Positions 10,362-21,988 of a stretch of 64,000 nt of DNA are shown here, one piece after another. Below the pieces are notes generated by a model, which saw only the letters and a program-made list of their open reading frames with translations, was not told where the DNA came from and did no database searches. Numbering within the stretch: the first letter of the stretch is position 1; every line of letters starts with the position of its first letter. The translations under genes were made by a program, and so were the position numbers. Source of the stretch: Tachypleus tridentatus (lineage: Eukaryota > Arthropoda > Merostomata > Xiphosura > Limulidae); assembly GCF_004210375.1 (NCBI RefSeq), contig NC_134827.1:106439285-106503284 (forward strand), read 5' to 3'.

Positions 10362-11370
10362 GCCAAAGAAAACTGCTGATTTTGTTTCATGAGATTTTGA
10401 ATCATGGTTTTCAATTGTGCACTCGGAGTGATCCGGACACCCACAGGTTGAAAATGTTTTAATGGGTTGATATTTGTTCCTCTGTTAAAAATGTACTCCA
10501 CTGCAGTGTAATGCCGAGCCTAATAGTGATCGTTGTGTAAGGATTGCAATGAAGGAACTAGGATGAACAGTCCTCACCCCTTCTTTTAACATAATAATCT
10601 TTGTTTTTGGTCTTTTTTTTCTACTTTCGAGGATGATCCTCTGGTGGGACAGCAGTGAAGTCCGGAATTCGAGTCATCACGGTGGCCAAAGTGCATATAT
10701 CCACCGCAAACAAATTCTCTTGGGCGACTGCTTTGAAGCCTACCCAACTACAGAATGAATGTACCACACTTACTTAACGGTGTTTATGTTGAAAAGTGAT
10801 ATCTGCTCGGAGACATCTTCAACACCATTGGTGGACACTTGTTGAGAGTAACCTGATAAGTCTTCAACAATATATTTTTTTCTTTTCCACCCTAATAATA
10901 ATTCAACCTAGCTTTCCTTATACGAGCTATTTCACATCTTTTATAGAAGACAAAACAGGTATAATTAAATAATATGTTGGCAAAACAGAACGTCAGTTTT
11001 AATTTACTGGTGTAGAGTTTTCTTCAACCATTCATGATGCATAGACAGTAAGCTGACTACTTGCGGTGTGTTCTTTAGTCTCTACTTAACACAAAAACAT
11101 CGAATTACACAAACATGCTGACGGATTCTGTTATCGGTGATTTTGACATGAAACAGGTACTGAATTATTAATAATATGTTGGCACTTTGGAAACAGAGCC
11201 ACGTCAGTTTTTAATTTACTGGTGTAATATCAGGTCCATACAATTTGGTGTCTGAAATCAGAAAAGGGTGTGAACATTCGCAATGATTTTGACACTGGAC
11301 GAATTGAACCTAGAATTTTAATATTTCAATCCCTCAAGCTCACCGCAAATATCAAACTGATTAATAGATA
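10362..11370. other. no recognised feature (1 kb)
   Basis: No coding similarity is seen. An internal repeat of ~40 bp is visible: the AATAATATGTTGGCA...CAGTTTTAATTTACTGGTGTA block near 10970-11015 recurs near 11170-11227. Confidence 0.4.
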
Positions 11371-11444
11371 GTCCGCCGCTGGTATGTCTACGGGTTTACA
11401 ACGCTAAAATCAGGGGTTTGATCCCAAAGATGGCCCATTGTGTA
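11371..11444 (+). mobile_element. short SINE, family B, truncated
   Basis: CCGCTGGTATGTCTACGG, ACAACGCTAAAATCAGGGG and GGCCCATTGTGTAA are readable. It is followed directly by a family A head at 11446. Confidence 0.7.
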
Positions 11445-11445
11445 A

Positions 11446-11652
11446 GGCCCGGCATGGCCAGATGGTTAAGCCACTCGACTCGTAACCTGAAGGTCGCGGG
11501 TTCGAATCCCTGTCACACCAAACATGCTCGTCCTTTCAGCCGTGGGGGTGTTATAATGTGATGATCAATCCCACTATTCGTTGGTAAAAGAGTAGTCCAA
11601 GCAATGGTGGTAGTTCATAATAACTAGTTACCTTCCCTCTAGTCTTACACAC
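11446..11652 (+). mobile_element. SINE family A, 3'-truncated
   Basis: Head, box B and body are well kept, but the copy stops after CTAGTCTTACAC, before the tail. Confidence 0.88.
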
Positions 11653-11683
11653 AGCTGCGAACCCGTACCTGACCATGTCGGGC
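11653..11683 (-). mobile_element. reverse-strand SINE A head fragment
   Basis: GCGAACCCGTACCTGACCATGTCGGGCC-like sequence is the reverse complement of a box B to head segment. It is fused to the truncated plus-strand copy, giving a + / - chimera. Confidence 0.55.
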
Positions 11684-12548
11684 CTTATTAATATTTATTA
11701 CAAGATATTATTATACGGTACTTAAGTCAAGGTTTTGAATTTTTATTTTGTTTGTTTAGTAGCCCTTGGTTCCCTTATGTAACAATTAATCACAACTAAC
11801 GCAGGGTTCCCTGGTGGAGACTTACACTCCCCAAAAATCCGAATTTCGATTCCTCCAAGTGACTTTTCTCTAAAACAAATAGAGACTGGGGTAAGGGTAA
11901 AAAAAAAGTGTAGACAATAAAAAAATTGTACCTTAGGGTACAATACAAGTTGTAGCAATTAATATATAAACTAGTTTGACCAATAACGTCATTCCAAACA
12001 AATGATATCACGTGATCTCAAACGGCATGCTTTAACTTTTGTTTTTTGTTTGTAATGAATGGCTCAGAATCAGTACTTTTTAATCACACTCACTGTCATT
12101 TGTTTGCTAACTAAGCAGATGAATGAAGTCATTACACGTGCAATTTTTTTTTTTTTTAGTTTAACGGATAAGAAAGTAATTATGGGATGGAAAACTTACC
12201 ACGCACAAAAAAAATGAATCCAAAGGAAATTTTAAATTTTTAAATTAGACTTTCTCATCTGTTACAAACTGATTATCGTTCCTGTTATAATAATCTTTGT
12301 TCCCTCTTGAAAACAAAGTATTCTAAACGTCTAGTCGTGTATTGTACTCGTTATATAACTGATTAATACAAGAACAAAGACAAGATTAGGTTACAACCTG
12401 TTCGTAAAATGATAATTATACACTTATGTCAGGTTTCTTAACCTTATGTCGTTATATATAGTATTCGTACGCATGTTTCGACAATAAGGTTTAAAAAAAT
12501 CTACCTTTCCTTAACAGATAATTATAAAGAAACTATTATTGCAGGGTG
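11684..12548. other. no recognised feature
   Basis: AT-rich. Two overlapping 71-codon ORFs on the minus strand (11743-12011) show no family signature and look fortuitous. Confidence 0.4.
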
Positions 12549-12672
12549 TATTTTGAAGTTAAACACAAAGTTACACCACGGGCTTTTTGTGCTCTGCAAT
12601 CTCACAGGTATCGAACTCCGGTTTGTAGCGTTATAAGTTCGCAGACGTGCCGCTGTGCTACTAGGAGGCATC
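12549..12672 (-). mobile_element. short SINE, family B
   Basis: Reverse-strand copy: tail (AAACACAAAGTTACACCACGG), box B (GGTATCGAACTCCGG) and head (GCAGACGTGCCGCTGTGCTAC) are all present. Confidence 0.75.
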
Positions 12673-12915
12673 ACTGTCTAACCCTCCGTTCTTTTCTTAA
12701 CTTTATTGTGAAAATGTCTAAATGCATCCAGTATGTCTAACAATTTCTGAAAAAAAAAAGGAAGTTATAACAGAAGTTGTAAGATGTGTGTAATTCCGCG
12801 TAATAAAAAATATCCAAACAAACATTACAGTCGTAGTAATTTAAGTCTATACCTGCATTTCGTTTTTACAACTATTATTTACCACAAATGTCTTAAGACG
12901 TGAAACTGAAACCTG

Positions 12916-13191
12916 GGCCCGACATGGCCAGGTGGTTAAGGTACTCGACTCCTAATCAGAGGGTCGCGGGTTCGAATCCCCGTCACACCAAACATGCTCG
13001 CCCTTTCAGCCGTGGAAGCGTTATAATGTGACGTTCAATCCCATTATTCGTTGGTAAAAGAGAAGCCCAAGAGTTGGCGGTGGGTGGTGATGGCTAGTTG
13101 CCTTCTCTGTAGTTTTACACTGCTAGATTAGGGACAGATGGAGCAGATAGCCCTAGTGTAGCTTTACGCGAAATTAAAAAAACAAAACAAA
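12916..13191 (+). mobile_element. tRNA-derived SINE, family A, full length
   Basis: Complete copy with intact box B. It lies 3' of the last glutamine-synthetase-like exon on the opposite strand, with its tail only 22 bases from that exon's donor. Confidence 0.92.
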
Positions 13192-13213
13192 GAAACTGAA
13201 ACCACACACATAC

Positions 13214-13341
13214 CTGTGCCGGCAACCCTTTGCCCTTTGACCTTGCTAACATAATTCCAGCATAAAGACACGAACGATAATGTGATTCAACCACGTCCCT
13301 ACCAAAGACTTTGTTCGCTCCTACCCCACAGTAATAAGGAC
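13214..13341 (-). pseudogene. glutamine synthetase-like exon 3
   Basis: Acceptor TTTACAG before 13341; donor CACAG|GTATGT after 13214. Reads [29 protein letters not shown], then a diverged [13 protein letters not shown] in place of the family's KIAGTNAEVMPAQ. Length is unchanged, so this is substitution and not an indel. Confidence 0.75.
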
Positions 13342-13531
13342 CTGTAAAGCAGCAAAAGTAAAAAATCTGAATAAACCAATCATAATTTTGTTGGGTTTTT
13401 TTTTACGTTTCATTTGGTAACTTCACTGTATACGTAAGGCTCATGCGAAACTATTCAATAATTCTGATGGTATTTGAATTGAGCGAAACAATTCAACATA
13501 AGATCAGACATAAAGATCATAATGTGTTTGA

Positions 13532-13620
13532 GGCCCGGCATGGCCAGGTGGGTTAAGGCGTGCGACTCGTAATTTGACGGTTGCGAGTTCAAATCCCCCT
13601 CGCACCAAACATGCTCGCGA
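13532..13620 (+). mobile_element. SINE family A, 3'-truncated head
   Basis: Only the tRNA-like head to ACCAAACATGCTCGCG is present. It lies in the intron between glutamine-synthetase-like exons 2 and 3. Confidence 0.85.
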
Positions 13621-13779
13621 AAGCTAACAAGTTTTTTTTTTAAGGCGAACTGGGTGCTGAAACCTATTTTTAAGGCGTTACTAGCACCCGGACTTATTTG
13701 AACTGCTTTGTCGTTTTAAGTTTCCACATAGACTGTTTTTTTTCTATTTTAAACAGGTCCATTTCGTCTAGTTGAGTAC

Positions 13780-13885
13780 CTCTACTCCGGTAAGTCTGAA
13801 GGTTTAAATCACTAAAAATTGGGTTTCGATACTTACGGTAAGCACTGCATAGATAACCTGTTATCTGACATTGTGTACTCTGCTT
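13780..13885 (+). mobile_element. short SINE, family B, diverged
   Basis: CGGTAAGTCTGAAGG, CACTAAAAATTGGGTTTCGAT and GCATAGATAACCTG follow the family B order but with a decayed tail. Confidence 0.45.
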
Positions 13886-13985
13886 AGGAACAAAGAAATA
13901 GTGAAATCGTAATGCAATAAAAAACAGTATTTTTAATGATAAACCATAAAAACTCGCAAAATGTGTGATTTACAAGCATATATAC

Positions 13986-14294
13986 CTTGAGGCCCGGGAA
14001 AACCGTTTTTTGGCCAGCCAAAGGGATGGTTATCAGTGTTAAGGATGGCATACTCTTGTTTAATACCAAACCAAGAACACTGATCCTTTACTTTCTCCAT
14101 CTCTTCTGCACAGGATTTCCTGTGGTTGCTTTCTGTGGGTTCGTGATTGAAGTTGTACGTATCGCACAGCACGAGCTTGTTGTCCCCTCCACGAAAAGGA
14201 TCCCTGTAGATGGCCACTGGATAAAGGTTGATGTCCGAGCTCAGTTATTTGGCTTGGAGCGTGCTGGATCCATTATAGGTCCAGATGGGTAGAT
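13986..14294 (-). pseudogene. glutamine synthetase-like exon 2 with in-frame stop
   Basis: Acceptor CTGCAG before 14294; donor CAAG|GTATAT after 13986. Reads DLPIWTYNGSSTLQAK, stop, LSSDINLYPVAIYRDP, then VKDQCSWFGIKQEYAIL and HPFGWPKNGFPGPQ. The stop replaces a conserved Gly and needs more than one base change from GGA, which argues against a simple read error. Confidence 0.8.
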
Positions 14295-14585
14295 CTGCAG
14301 GCCGTTAGTTAAAACACAATTGATTCTATATAATAAACACTAAGTATCATATAGATATGGAAATGCAAAAAAAAAAATACGAAAGCAAACTAGGGACAAT
14401 GAACAAAATAATATACAAATTCTCACATCAGTAGTCACCGAGTCAATCTTACAATCTTATGGTTATTAGCCACTGTAAAACTGTATAGTTTTAATTGTTC
14501 TTATCCCAACCTGAATTCGTGTAACCGACAGGACTTCAACAATAATTGTAGATGAAGTTATTAATGGAAAACTTGGCCACTTATG

Positions 14586-14757
14586 GTTTGGTTTGGTTTG
14601 AATTTCTGGCAAAGCTACACGAGCGCTATCTGCACTATCCTTCCTTAATCTAGCAGTGTAAGACTAGAGGGTGAGCATGTTTTGTGTGATGAGGATTCCA
14701 ACCCGCGATTCTCGGATTACGAGTCGAGCGCCTTAACCCACCTGGCCATGCCAGACC
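14586..14757 (-). mobile_element. SINE family A with internal deletion
   Basis: Reverse-strand copy that jumps from the tail side (TAGCAGTGTAAGACTAGAGG) straight to GAGCATGTTTTG and box B, so roughly 100 bp of the body is missing. It lies in glutamine-synthetase-like intron 1. Confidence 0.85.
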
Positions 14758-15860
14758 ATGAATGTGCTTAATAAAACTTATAATCATGTGTACTGTTTTG
14801 TTGTTGTTGTTGTTTTACTTCTTCATTTAATACATAATAAATCGGTCTGGCGCCCTAAAGACATCGATTGTATAGTGTACAAAGCATGGAATTTCTCCAT
14901 GTTACTGTCATCTATTATTGGGTGATAATTCTTGTTCCATCCTGAGCTTAAGCTTTTTAAAAGATGTATATAATAAAGCTGACTTCAAGAAGTAATAATA
15001 ACATTATTTACACTATAATAATAATGGAGTTAAAGATCAGATGCGGCGGCCATTTTGTTTTCCGGCCCGTCCCTACGTAATAAGTAATATCTTGTTTAGT
15101 GAGTCATTTTAGGTTAAATCATAGTGACAGTTATGTGCTTATGGAAACTGGAAGTTCATGAATTAGAATGTATTTTCTAACCAGAGAATTTGTGTTACAT
15201 GGGGTTTGAAAACCAAAACGACAGTTTTCTGCTAAATATCACATGGATTTATTTATTTGTTATGATGTTATAGGTTTTTATTTTTCCACTCACAAAGTCC
15301 CAATAGGTGGAGCAGCTATCAGTGCTACGTTTAAGTTGAAAAAATATGAACAGTACATGTATGCGAATTTTACGCTTTATAAAAGTTAATTTCGTTTCAA
15401 TTTTAGACTTCGGAAATAATATTAATTTTCTAATCAGAAATTGGGAAGAAAAAAAAACTCTTACTTAAATCAATTTATTATTTCGTTTTTACCACAATGA
15501 ACATTGTTTATTATTTTGTTTGTTATGTTTGGGTTCTCGAACGATCGATAAGGTTGTCACGTCGCCATAAGTCTAGAGACATCTATATCCAGTAGTTGTC
15601 AGCATTTTAAGTATAACAAATTGTGTCCCGATTTCAATGAAAATTATTTATTTATGTAAAAGTACATACGACGTTTTGTGAAAAATCTGGACGAGGTGTT
15701 GAAAGGGCATTATTACTTTCGAACACATAAAAAGTTTCAAGAAACTAAAACCATCGCATGCCTGAGTTATGTAATCAGTATATGGAAATTCCAATTTAAA
15801 CTTTACCTAAATCCTAAGTCAAACACCCTAGGATTCAGATAACGACATCCACAAGTTTGA
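14758..15860. other. intronic sequence, nothing recognised
   Basis: AT-rich sequence inside glutamine-synthetase-like intron 1. A short GTT repeat is at ~14800-14813. Confidence 0.4.
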
Positions 15861-16071
15861 GGCCCGACATGGCCACATGTTTATTGCACTCGACTAGCAA
15901 TTTGAGGGTCGCAGGTTCCCATCAAACATGCTTGTCCTTTCAGCCGTTGGAATGATATTATGTGTCGGACATTCCTACTATTCATTGGTAAAATAGTAGC
16001 CCAAGAGTTGATGGTGGGTGGTGATGACCTTCCCTCATGTAGTATTCCGCCAAATTCAAAACAAACCATAA
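15861..16071 (+). mobile_element. SINE family A with deletions
   Basis: Head, a shortened box B region, body and a shortened tail are in order. Two internal segments are missing relative to full copies. Confidence 0.8.
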
Positions 16072-16256
16072 TTTTGAACTACTAGTCAGAGCTAGTGTTG
16101 CCAGCCACTATCGCTCTGGATGAGTTGTAACTTTTTCTAACGCCTCCACAGCTGAAACTGCGAAGCGTATTCAGACATATCATATCTCGAACCTTGGACC
16201 TCTCAATCTGAAGTCAGGCACATTACCTACAAGGCTACTCCCTTCCTATTAAATTG

Positions 16257-16350
16257 CTGCGGACTTACAATGCTAAAAACCGAGTTTCGATACCCGTGGT
16301 GAGCAGAGCACAGATAGCCCATTGAGTAGCTTTGTGCTTAATTCAAAACA
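16257..16350 (+). mobile_element. short SINE, family B
   Basis: CTGCGGACTTACAATGCTAAAAACC, GTTTCGATACCCG and CACAGATAGCCCATTGAGTAGC are clear. The tail is well kept. Confidence 0.75.
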
Positions 16351-16491
16351 ACAACCTACAAAATTGTCAGATTTTATCAAACTAAGTTTAACAGTTCGTT
16401 TTTGATAAGGTTAGTGTCATGAAATTTAAAAAAAATTATCAAAAGATGAGATATTTTAGTATTTCAAAACCGGAGTAAAATTTCTCGTTAC

Positions 16492-16636
16492 CTCGTGGAT
16501 GTTTCGGTACAAAGTTAACAGTTTTAGTCTTAGCACGGAGGGTTTCTCCGGTTCCGTCAATCCACATGTACCTACACTGCACTTTTCCCTCGTGCTGTGG
16601 TAACGAGATATATTTCATCAACAGTTGCTTGTTCAT
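16492..16636 (-). pseudogene. glutamine synthetase-like exon 1
   Basis: Starts at ATG 16634-16636 ([17 protein letters not shown]), reads [15 protein letters not shown] and VPKHPR, and ends at donor GAG|GTAACG in phase 1. This is the beta-grasp N-terminal part of the enzyme and is intact on its own. Confidence 0.75.
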
Positions 16637-17136
16637 GTTCGTCGGTTTGCTCAGAAACAATCGTGGGGTTTTCTTAATTAAAATGAAATGTTATTAATGA
16701 TCATTGAAGTTAAATAACTGGTGTTTATTTAATATTTATTTATTAATTATTTATTTATCCTATAATTTGAATCATACACTTGAAAAAAAGATGTTAGCAG
16801 AGACAAAAATGGGACAACGTCTATAAATCATGATGCTTTTACGAAGCTAATTGGTCACTAAACATTTATTTAATGGTCAGTTTGTCTAACTACCCTCTGC
16901 ACGACATGAACACTTGGAGAAACATGCATTTTGTTATAAGTAATGCCATAACTCGCTTTCATTTAGATACAAAAGAGCATTATAAATATTTATCACATTA
17001 TAAATATTTTTCACATCTCTCCTTCGTTTTTAATGTGAGATATAAAAATAAGTAATTCTGTTGTCGCAGTATTTTGTTTTCTCCAGCTACATCATATTGA
17101 CCATTCACGTGGAGACCGGCTCGAGAGCAACAGGTT
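16637..17136. other. 5' flank of glutamine synthetase-like relic
   Basis: AT-rich sequence. No promoter element can be supported. Confidence 0.35.
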
Positions 17137-17397
17137 TTGGTTTGTTTTGAATTTCGCTCAGAGATGCACGAGGGCTATCTGCCTGAGTTTTCCCTAATTT
17201 TGCACTGTAAGACCATAGGGAAGGCAGTTAGTCATCACCACCCACCGCCAACTCTTTGGCTACTCTTTTACTAACGAATAGTGGGGTTGACCGTCCCATT
17301 ATAACGCCCCCACGGCTGAAAGGGAGAAACTGTTTGATGTGACGAGGATTCGAACCCGCGATCCTCGGATTACGAGTTGTGTGCCTTAGCCACCTGG
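17137..17397 (-). mobile_element. tRNA-derived SINE, family A
   Basis: Reverse-strand copy with body and box B intact. The outermost head bases are truncated (ends CACCTGGGGAGA). Confidence 0.9.
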
Positions 17398-18398
17398 GGA
17401 GAGCAACAGGTAATGATTGGTCGTTCTTTTATTGGTGTCTTCAGTGAAGTCCTGCTACAAACTGAGTTGGATAGAAAGCTATTACTTAAATGCTCTTTAT
17501 AAAACCTGCTTCCTGGTGGTTACATTATAATTTGCGCCTTGTTTTTCTTTTTTGGGGGATGGACGTTGGGTGGCAATATGTGATTCCGGCCTTATTACTT
17601 GGCATCAAAAAAATCATTCAAAGTTCAAAAAAGCATTCCTTTTGATGTCAAATATTAGCATAACTGCCATAGTATTTTCATAGTTGGCTTTTATTCAGAA
17701 GCAACGCTCGAAGCACAGAACAGTTTCGTCTTCCTATGTTTTGTCTATCTGTGTACCCCAATAAAAAGAAACGGTTAATTTAACATCACATAACGTTAAT
17801 GTCCATGCTAAGCTTGTGGTTAAAAGATTGCGACGTCAATAATTCATGATTTATAATCAAAAGTAAAAGAGCAAAACTTAAAGAAACTGTTTCTGTGATG
17901 GATGAAAATTAATAAACCTACCTTTCTGAGACAAATGAAGAAGAACAAGTGGTAATCACAGCTTTCCGTTCTAAGGAAAGCCCATAAAACATTAAACTGA
18001 AATCAAAACCAAGTTTCTTATGGCTTCTCCAGCAGAAGTAGACCACAAGTGGCCAGTGGTAGAGGTCAGTTTACTGGTTTACAGCTACGCCTTGTTCGTT
18101 TTAACTCGACAAAACCAGAGGCGTGTCAATCACATGATAATCTGGCGCCTAGTCCAATCATCGCTAGAACTCATTTCACATCAGAGCTATCGATGGACAA
18201 CCAAATCTAGTAAATACTGGAAACTAAACCATCTCTAGTCATAATTAATGTGGCTATGTTATGTTTTATTATTTTATATTATAAACGATACGTTCCGCCT
18301 CACAGCGTATGATTTATCAATAATTTTGTTATTTTGCATATCAAGAAACAAGCCAAAAACTGACACTATTCCTGTTAACTGTTTTGTTTTATTTGCTA
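17398..18398. other. no recognised feature (1 kb)
   Basis: AT-rich sequence; short ORFs at 18020-18238 and 18248-18553 lack any family signature. Confidence 0.4.
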
Positions 18399-18688
18399 GG
18401 CCCCGGCATGGCCAGGTGGTTAAGGAACTCGATTCGCAATCTGAGGGTAGCGAGTTCGAATCCCCGTTACACCAAACATGCTTGCCCTTTCAGCTGTGGG
18501 GGCGTTATAACGTTAGAGTCAATCCCATTATTCGTTTCTTGGTAAGAGAGTAGCCCAAGAGTTGGTGGTGGGTAGTGATGACTTGCCGCCTTCCCTCTAG
18601 TCTTTCACTGCTAAATTAGGGACGGCTAGCGCACATAGCCCTCATGTAGCATTGCGCAAAATTAGAAAAAAACACAAAGAAACAAACA
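18399..18688 (+). mobile_element. tRNA-derived SINE, family A, full length
   Basis: Complete copy with a small insertion in the body (CGTTTCTTGGTAAG) and a long A-rich tail. Confidence 0.92.
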
Positions 18689-18993
18689 GTCTATTCGCTG
18701 TACCCATCCTCTTTGTATTTCCGAGGTTTGATGTTGGGCAACCAAATCATTTGAAAGGTTTCGAGTGACAAAACCAAAATATTATTTATTTTTAGGAATT
18801 ACCCGGATAATGCAGTTAAAATTAACATACTATAAGCATTATAACTGATGGCTCGCCCTACAACTGAAGTGTTACAGGTAATCTTTTCAAGAATTATACT
18901 TTAAATTCTTTCAACAAATGAAACATTCTGAAATTTATTTTTACTATTAATTAAATATTATTCATTTTCGCTTTATCTATGTTGAAAACATCG

Positions 18994-19115
18994 CTTTACC
19001 CGGTGGGTGAGTGGTAAATTTATAGACTTAAAAATGCTAAAATGTGGGGGTCGATTCCCTGCGGTGGACAAAAAAGAAACAGCCCATTCCGTAGTCTTTG
19101 CGCTAAAACAAATAA
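18994..19115 (+). mobile_element. short SINE, family B
   Basis: GGTGGGTGAGTGGTAAATT, AAAAATGCTAAAATGTGGGG and GTCGATTCCC are followed by AACAGCCCATTCCGTAGTCTTTG. The head differs from other family B copies. Confidence 0.55.
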
Positions 19116-19566
19116 AATCTACTAAAAATCGTATGAGAACTACTTTTCTCTAGTGTTAAAGTAAATTAAACAGATGTTACAAATCAATACACAAGAAATA
19201 TATGACCTGTGAAAGATTCATATAAATTGATTCATCAGCTGAGTGACTGTAGTGTCGGGCGAAATCCCAACAACACCTCATTAAGTTCGACCTATTTTTG
19301 AGACGAGTGTTAGTGGTTAATGTTAAATTTACAAGATAAACTGATAATGGAAAATAATATTATAAAGTAAAATATTACTACTAATAATAACAATTTTGAA
19401 AATCTATTTTGAACATGATAATAGGTAATAAAAATTAAACTACATTTTTAAACTACACAATTAGAAACTTGTGTATACGTCTTAAGACATCCGGTAGATG
19501 GCGAAATATAATGAGTATTAATGTTCTTAGAATTTCTCAGTATCAAAGTAGTTTTAACTAATTGAC
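19116..19566. other. no recognised feature
   Basis: AT-rich spacer with TAATAA runs and no coding signal. Confidence 0.4.
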
Positions 19567-19847
19567 TGTTTGTTTGTTTGTTTTGAATTTCGCGAAAAGC
19601 TACTCGAGGGCTATCTGCGCTAGCCGTCCCTAATTTAGCAGTGTAAGACTAGAGGGAAGGCAGCTACTCATCACCACCCACCGCCAACTCTTGGGCTACT
19701 CTTTTACCAACGAATAGTGGGATTGACCATCACATTTTAACGCCCCCACGGCTGAAAGGGCGAGCATGTATGGTGCGACGGAGATTCGAACCCGCGACCC
19801 TCTGATTACGAGTCGAACGCCTTAACCCACCTGTCCATGCCGGACCT
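19567..19847 (-). mobile_element. tRNA-derived SINE, family A, full length
   Basis: Well-preserved reverse-strand copy from a (GTTT)n tail to the head (TCCATGCCGGACC on the plus strand). Confidence 0.93.
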
Positions 19848-20156
19848 CGATTAATAGGTCGAACATACATAATAGTTTAAAGAAAGTATTCTGGGACACT
19901 GCGAGTGCGTCTGATATATGTTTACTATTTTACTTGTTACGATAGATCTATATATGATAAGTGCAATATAAAATAAACTGTTTTATACATTGAGAACATC
20001 TAGAGTATAAGTGCCCTTATTATTTTTCATTTGAACTGAAATTAAATACAACTTTGAAAGCTGCTGTTTCCAAACGGAAATTTTTGAATTGGCTGGATAT
20101 GAGAAGTAGCGTTGACCATATAATTATTATCTAGAAAACTCACTTTCCGCGGTCTC

Positions 20157-20250
20157 TTAGCGGGTCAGCAGTGATTTTACGGACTTATCGCGTTAAAATC
20201 CTAGTGGACACAGCAGATAGTTCAATGTGGCTGTGCTATAAAGCAAACAC
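20157..20250 (+). mobile_element. short SINE, family B, diverged
   Basis: GGGTCAGCAGTGATTTTACG, GCGTTAAAATCC and CAGCAGATAGTTCAATGTGG align in order. The box B region is mostly lost. Confidence 0.55.
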
Positions 20251-21612
20251 TTCGTGTGCACCGAACTAATTGCACACATCAACATGAAGCAGTGCTGATT
20301 CCATAAGAAAAAAAGTAGATAACTGTGAACTTTGACCTCATTTAAGTTTCATTTATCTTTATTCTATGTGTGTGGTGTTACACTTAGATAACATACAAGT
20401 GTGACCCAAGGGTCCCAGTGACTTACTCAGCTGTAAGTGAATGTTTCCTGCTTTAACACGACACGTGATGTCGATATAACTGCACGTGGTTTTACCCTAA
20501 GAGACAGCATTCCAGAGAATTAGGAGAGAGAAATGAACTTATTAGGAGTTATCAGACCCAGTACTCCAGTTTCGGAAGTTGTGACAAGATTTCCGATGTA
20601 GCAAGTGTTATATTCTGTTATATAAATAATTCATTAACGTGTAGTCTTGGTGTAAAAAAGAAAATTTCATCTTATTGAGGACCTAATCCCTTCTGAGTTA
20701 GATACTGCTTTTCAATTAACTTGACCACATCTTGGGATGACTATCGTAAACACCGTTAGCCTGGAGTATTGATTAGACAATATAATATGGTTTTCTTAGT
20801 TAGCTTTAAGATTTAACTTTTTAAAGAGTTAACACCCACAAGTTAAAATTCTTTTATCCGAGCGATCTCTCAAGTTTCTAAATGCTGTGACAAAACGACC
20901 AAATAAACTAACTTAGTTGGTCTGCATTCATCCTGTGTAATTTAAACCAAAATGTCACCTGGTTAAACGAACGTGTTTATCTAACAAAATTAACATGATA
21001 CATTGACTCACTTAGAATGAATTAGATTAATTCCACTCGTTTTTTTGGGTTGTTATTATTATAAATTTATCTCTTACTATTTTCGTCAAAAGATGTAAAA
21101 AAAAACTTGGTTAAAATATTGTTTCATTAAATAAAAACAGTCCTTTAATGATTAAAATAGCCGTTTCAGGGCTGCTGCCGACACATTGCTTTCAATTTTG
21201 TCTACAGTTCAAAATTAAGAATAATTGCTTTCCATTTGGCCTCCAGTCCAAAAGTAAGACCTATTGCTTTCCATTAGGCTAACAGTACAAAGTTAAGGAT
21301 GGTTATACACGATCAGTAAAAGCTTAATCTGGTTGTTTAGTCCAGTGGGTCTAAACCTTTTTCCAATGTCATGTATCCGTATCAGTTTATCACGACCTCT
21401 TTATTCGAAAAAAAAAGTCAAAAAAGTAGCAAATTAAAATAAAAATTTATTTATTATTATTATTTAAATATACATCAAGCTACATGAATACAACAAGAAA
21501 TAAATCTGTTTATCAAACTATCACTAAAATAAATAATAGTAACCTATTAATTTTTCACCCTTGAATTAGTTGTGTAATGGATAATATTTATTTCCCTCCG
21601 ATTCTTATTTTC
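20251..21612. other. no recognised feature (1.4 kb)
   Basis: No gene or SINE found. A weak ~60-bp internal repeat around TTGCTTTCCATT(T/A)GGC is visible at 21187-21300. Confidence 0.4.
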
Positions 21613-21880
21613 GGCCCGGCATGGCCAGGTGGTTAAGTAACTCGACTCGTAATCTGAGGGTTGCGGGTTTGAGTCCCTGTCACACCAAACATTCTCACCC
21701 TTTCAGCCGTGGGGGCGTTATAATATTACGGTAAATCCCACTATTCGTTGGTAAAAGAGTAGTCCAATAGTTGACGGTAGGTGGTGATGACTAGCTGCCT
21801 TTCCTTTAGTCTTATGCTGCTAAATTAGGGACGGCTAACGCAGATAGCCCTCGTGTAGCTTTGCGCGAAATTAAAAACAA
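21613..21880 (+). mobile_element. tRNA-derived SINE, family A (cluster member 1)
   Basis: Near-complete copy. It is the first of three plus-strand SINEs joined almost without spacer between 21613 and 22264. Confidence 0.92.
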
Positions 21881-21884
21881 TGCT

Positions 21885-21987
21885 CCCCGCTAGTACAGCG
21901 GTATGTCTCCAGATTTGCAATGCTAAAATCAGGGTTCAATTCCCCTCGATGGGCTCAGCAGATAGCCCGATGTAGCTTTCCTATAAG
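21885..21987 (+). mobile_element. short SINE, family B, best copy
   Basis: CCGCTAGTACAGCGGTATGT, TTGCAATGCTAAAATCAGGG, GGTTCAATTCCCC and CAGCAGATAGCCCGATGTAG give the clearest family B structure in the window. It sits between two family A copies. Confidence 0.85.
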
Positions 21988-21988
21988 A

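Larger units (their letters stand above)
13214..16636 (-). pseudogene. glutamine synthetase-like gene copy, N-terminal exons only, decayed
   Basis: Type-II glutamine synthetase normally makes glutamine from glutamate, ammonia and ATP. Three exons in order, with compatible phases (1, 1): 16492-16636, 13986-14294 and 13214-13341. They cover about the first half of the enzyme, up to the PAQ that precedes WEFQIGPCEG in the family. Recognisable blocks are [44 protein letters not shown] and [15 protein letters not shown]. Signs of decay: an in-frame TAA (14245-14247) where the family has the Gly of EGSNSD, EQEY changed to KQEY (loss of the first metal-binding Glu), and the segment containing the NAEVMPAQ Glu replaced by KGKGLPAQ. 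No C-terminal exons were seen at lower coordinates. A partial duplicate pseudogene is likeliest. A diverged non-enzymatic relative is possible only if the stop is a sequence error. Confidence 0.75.
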
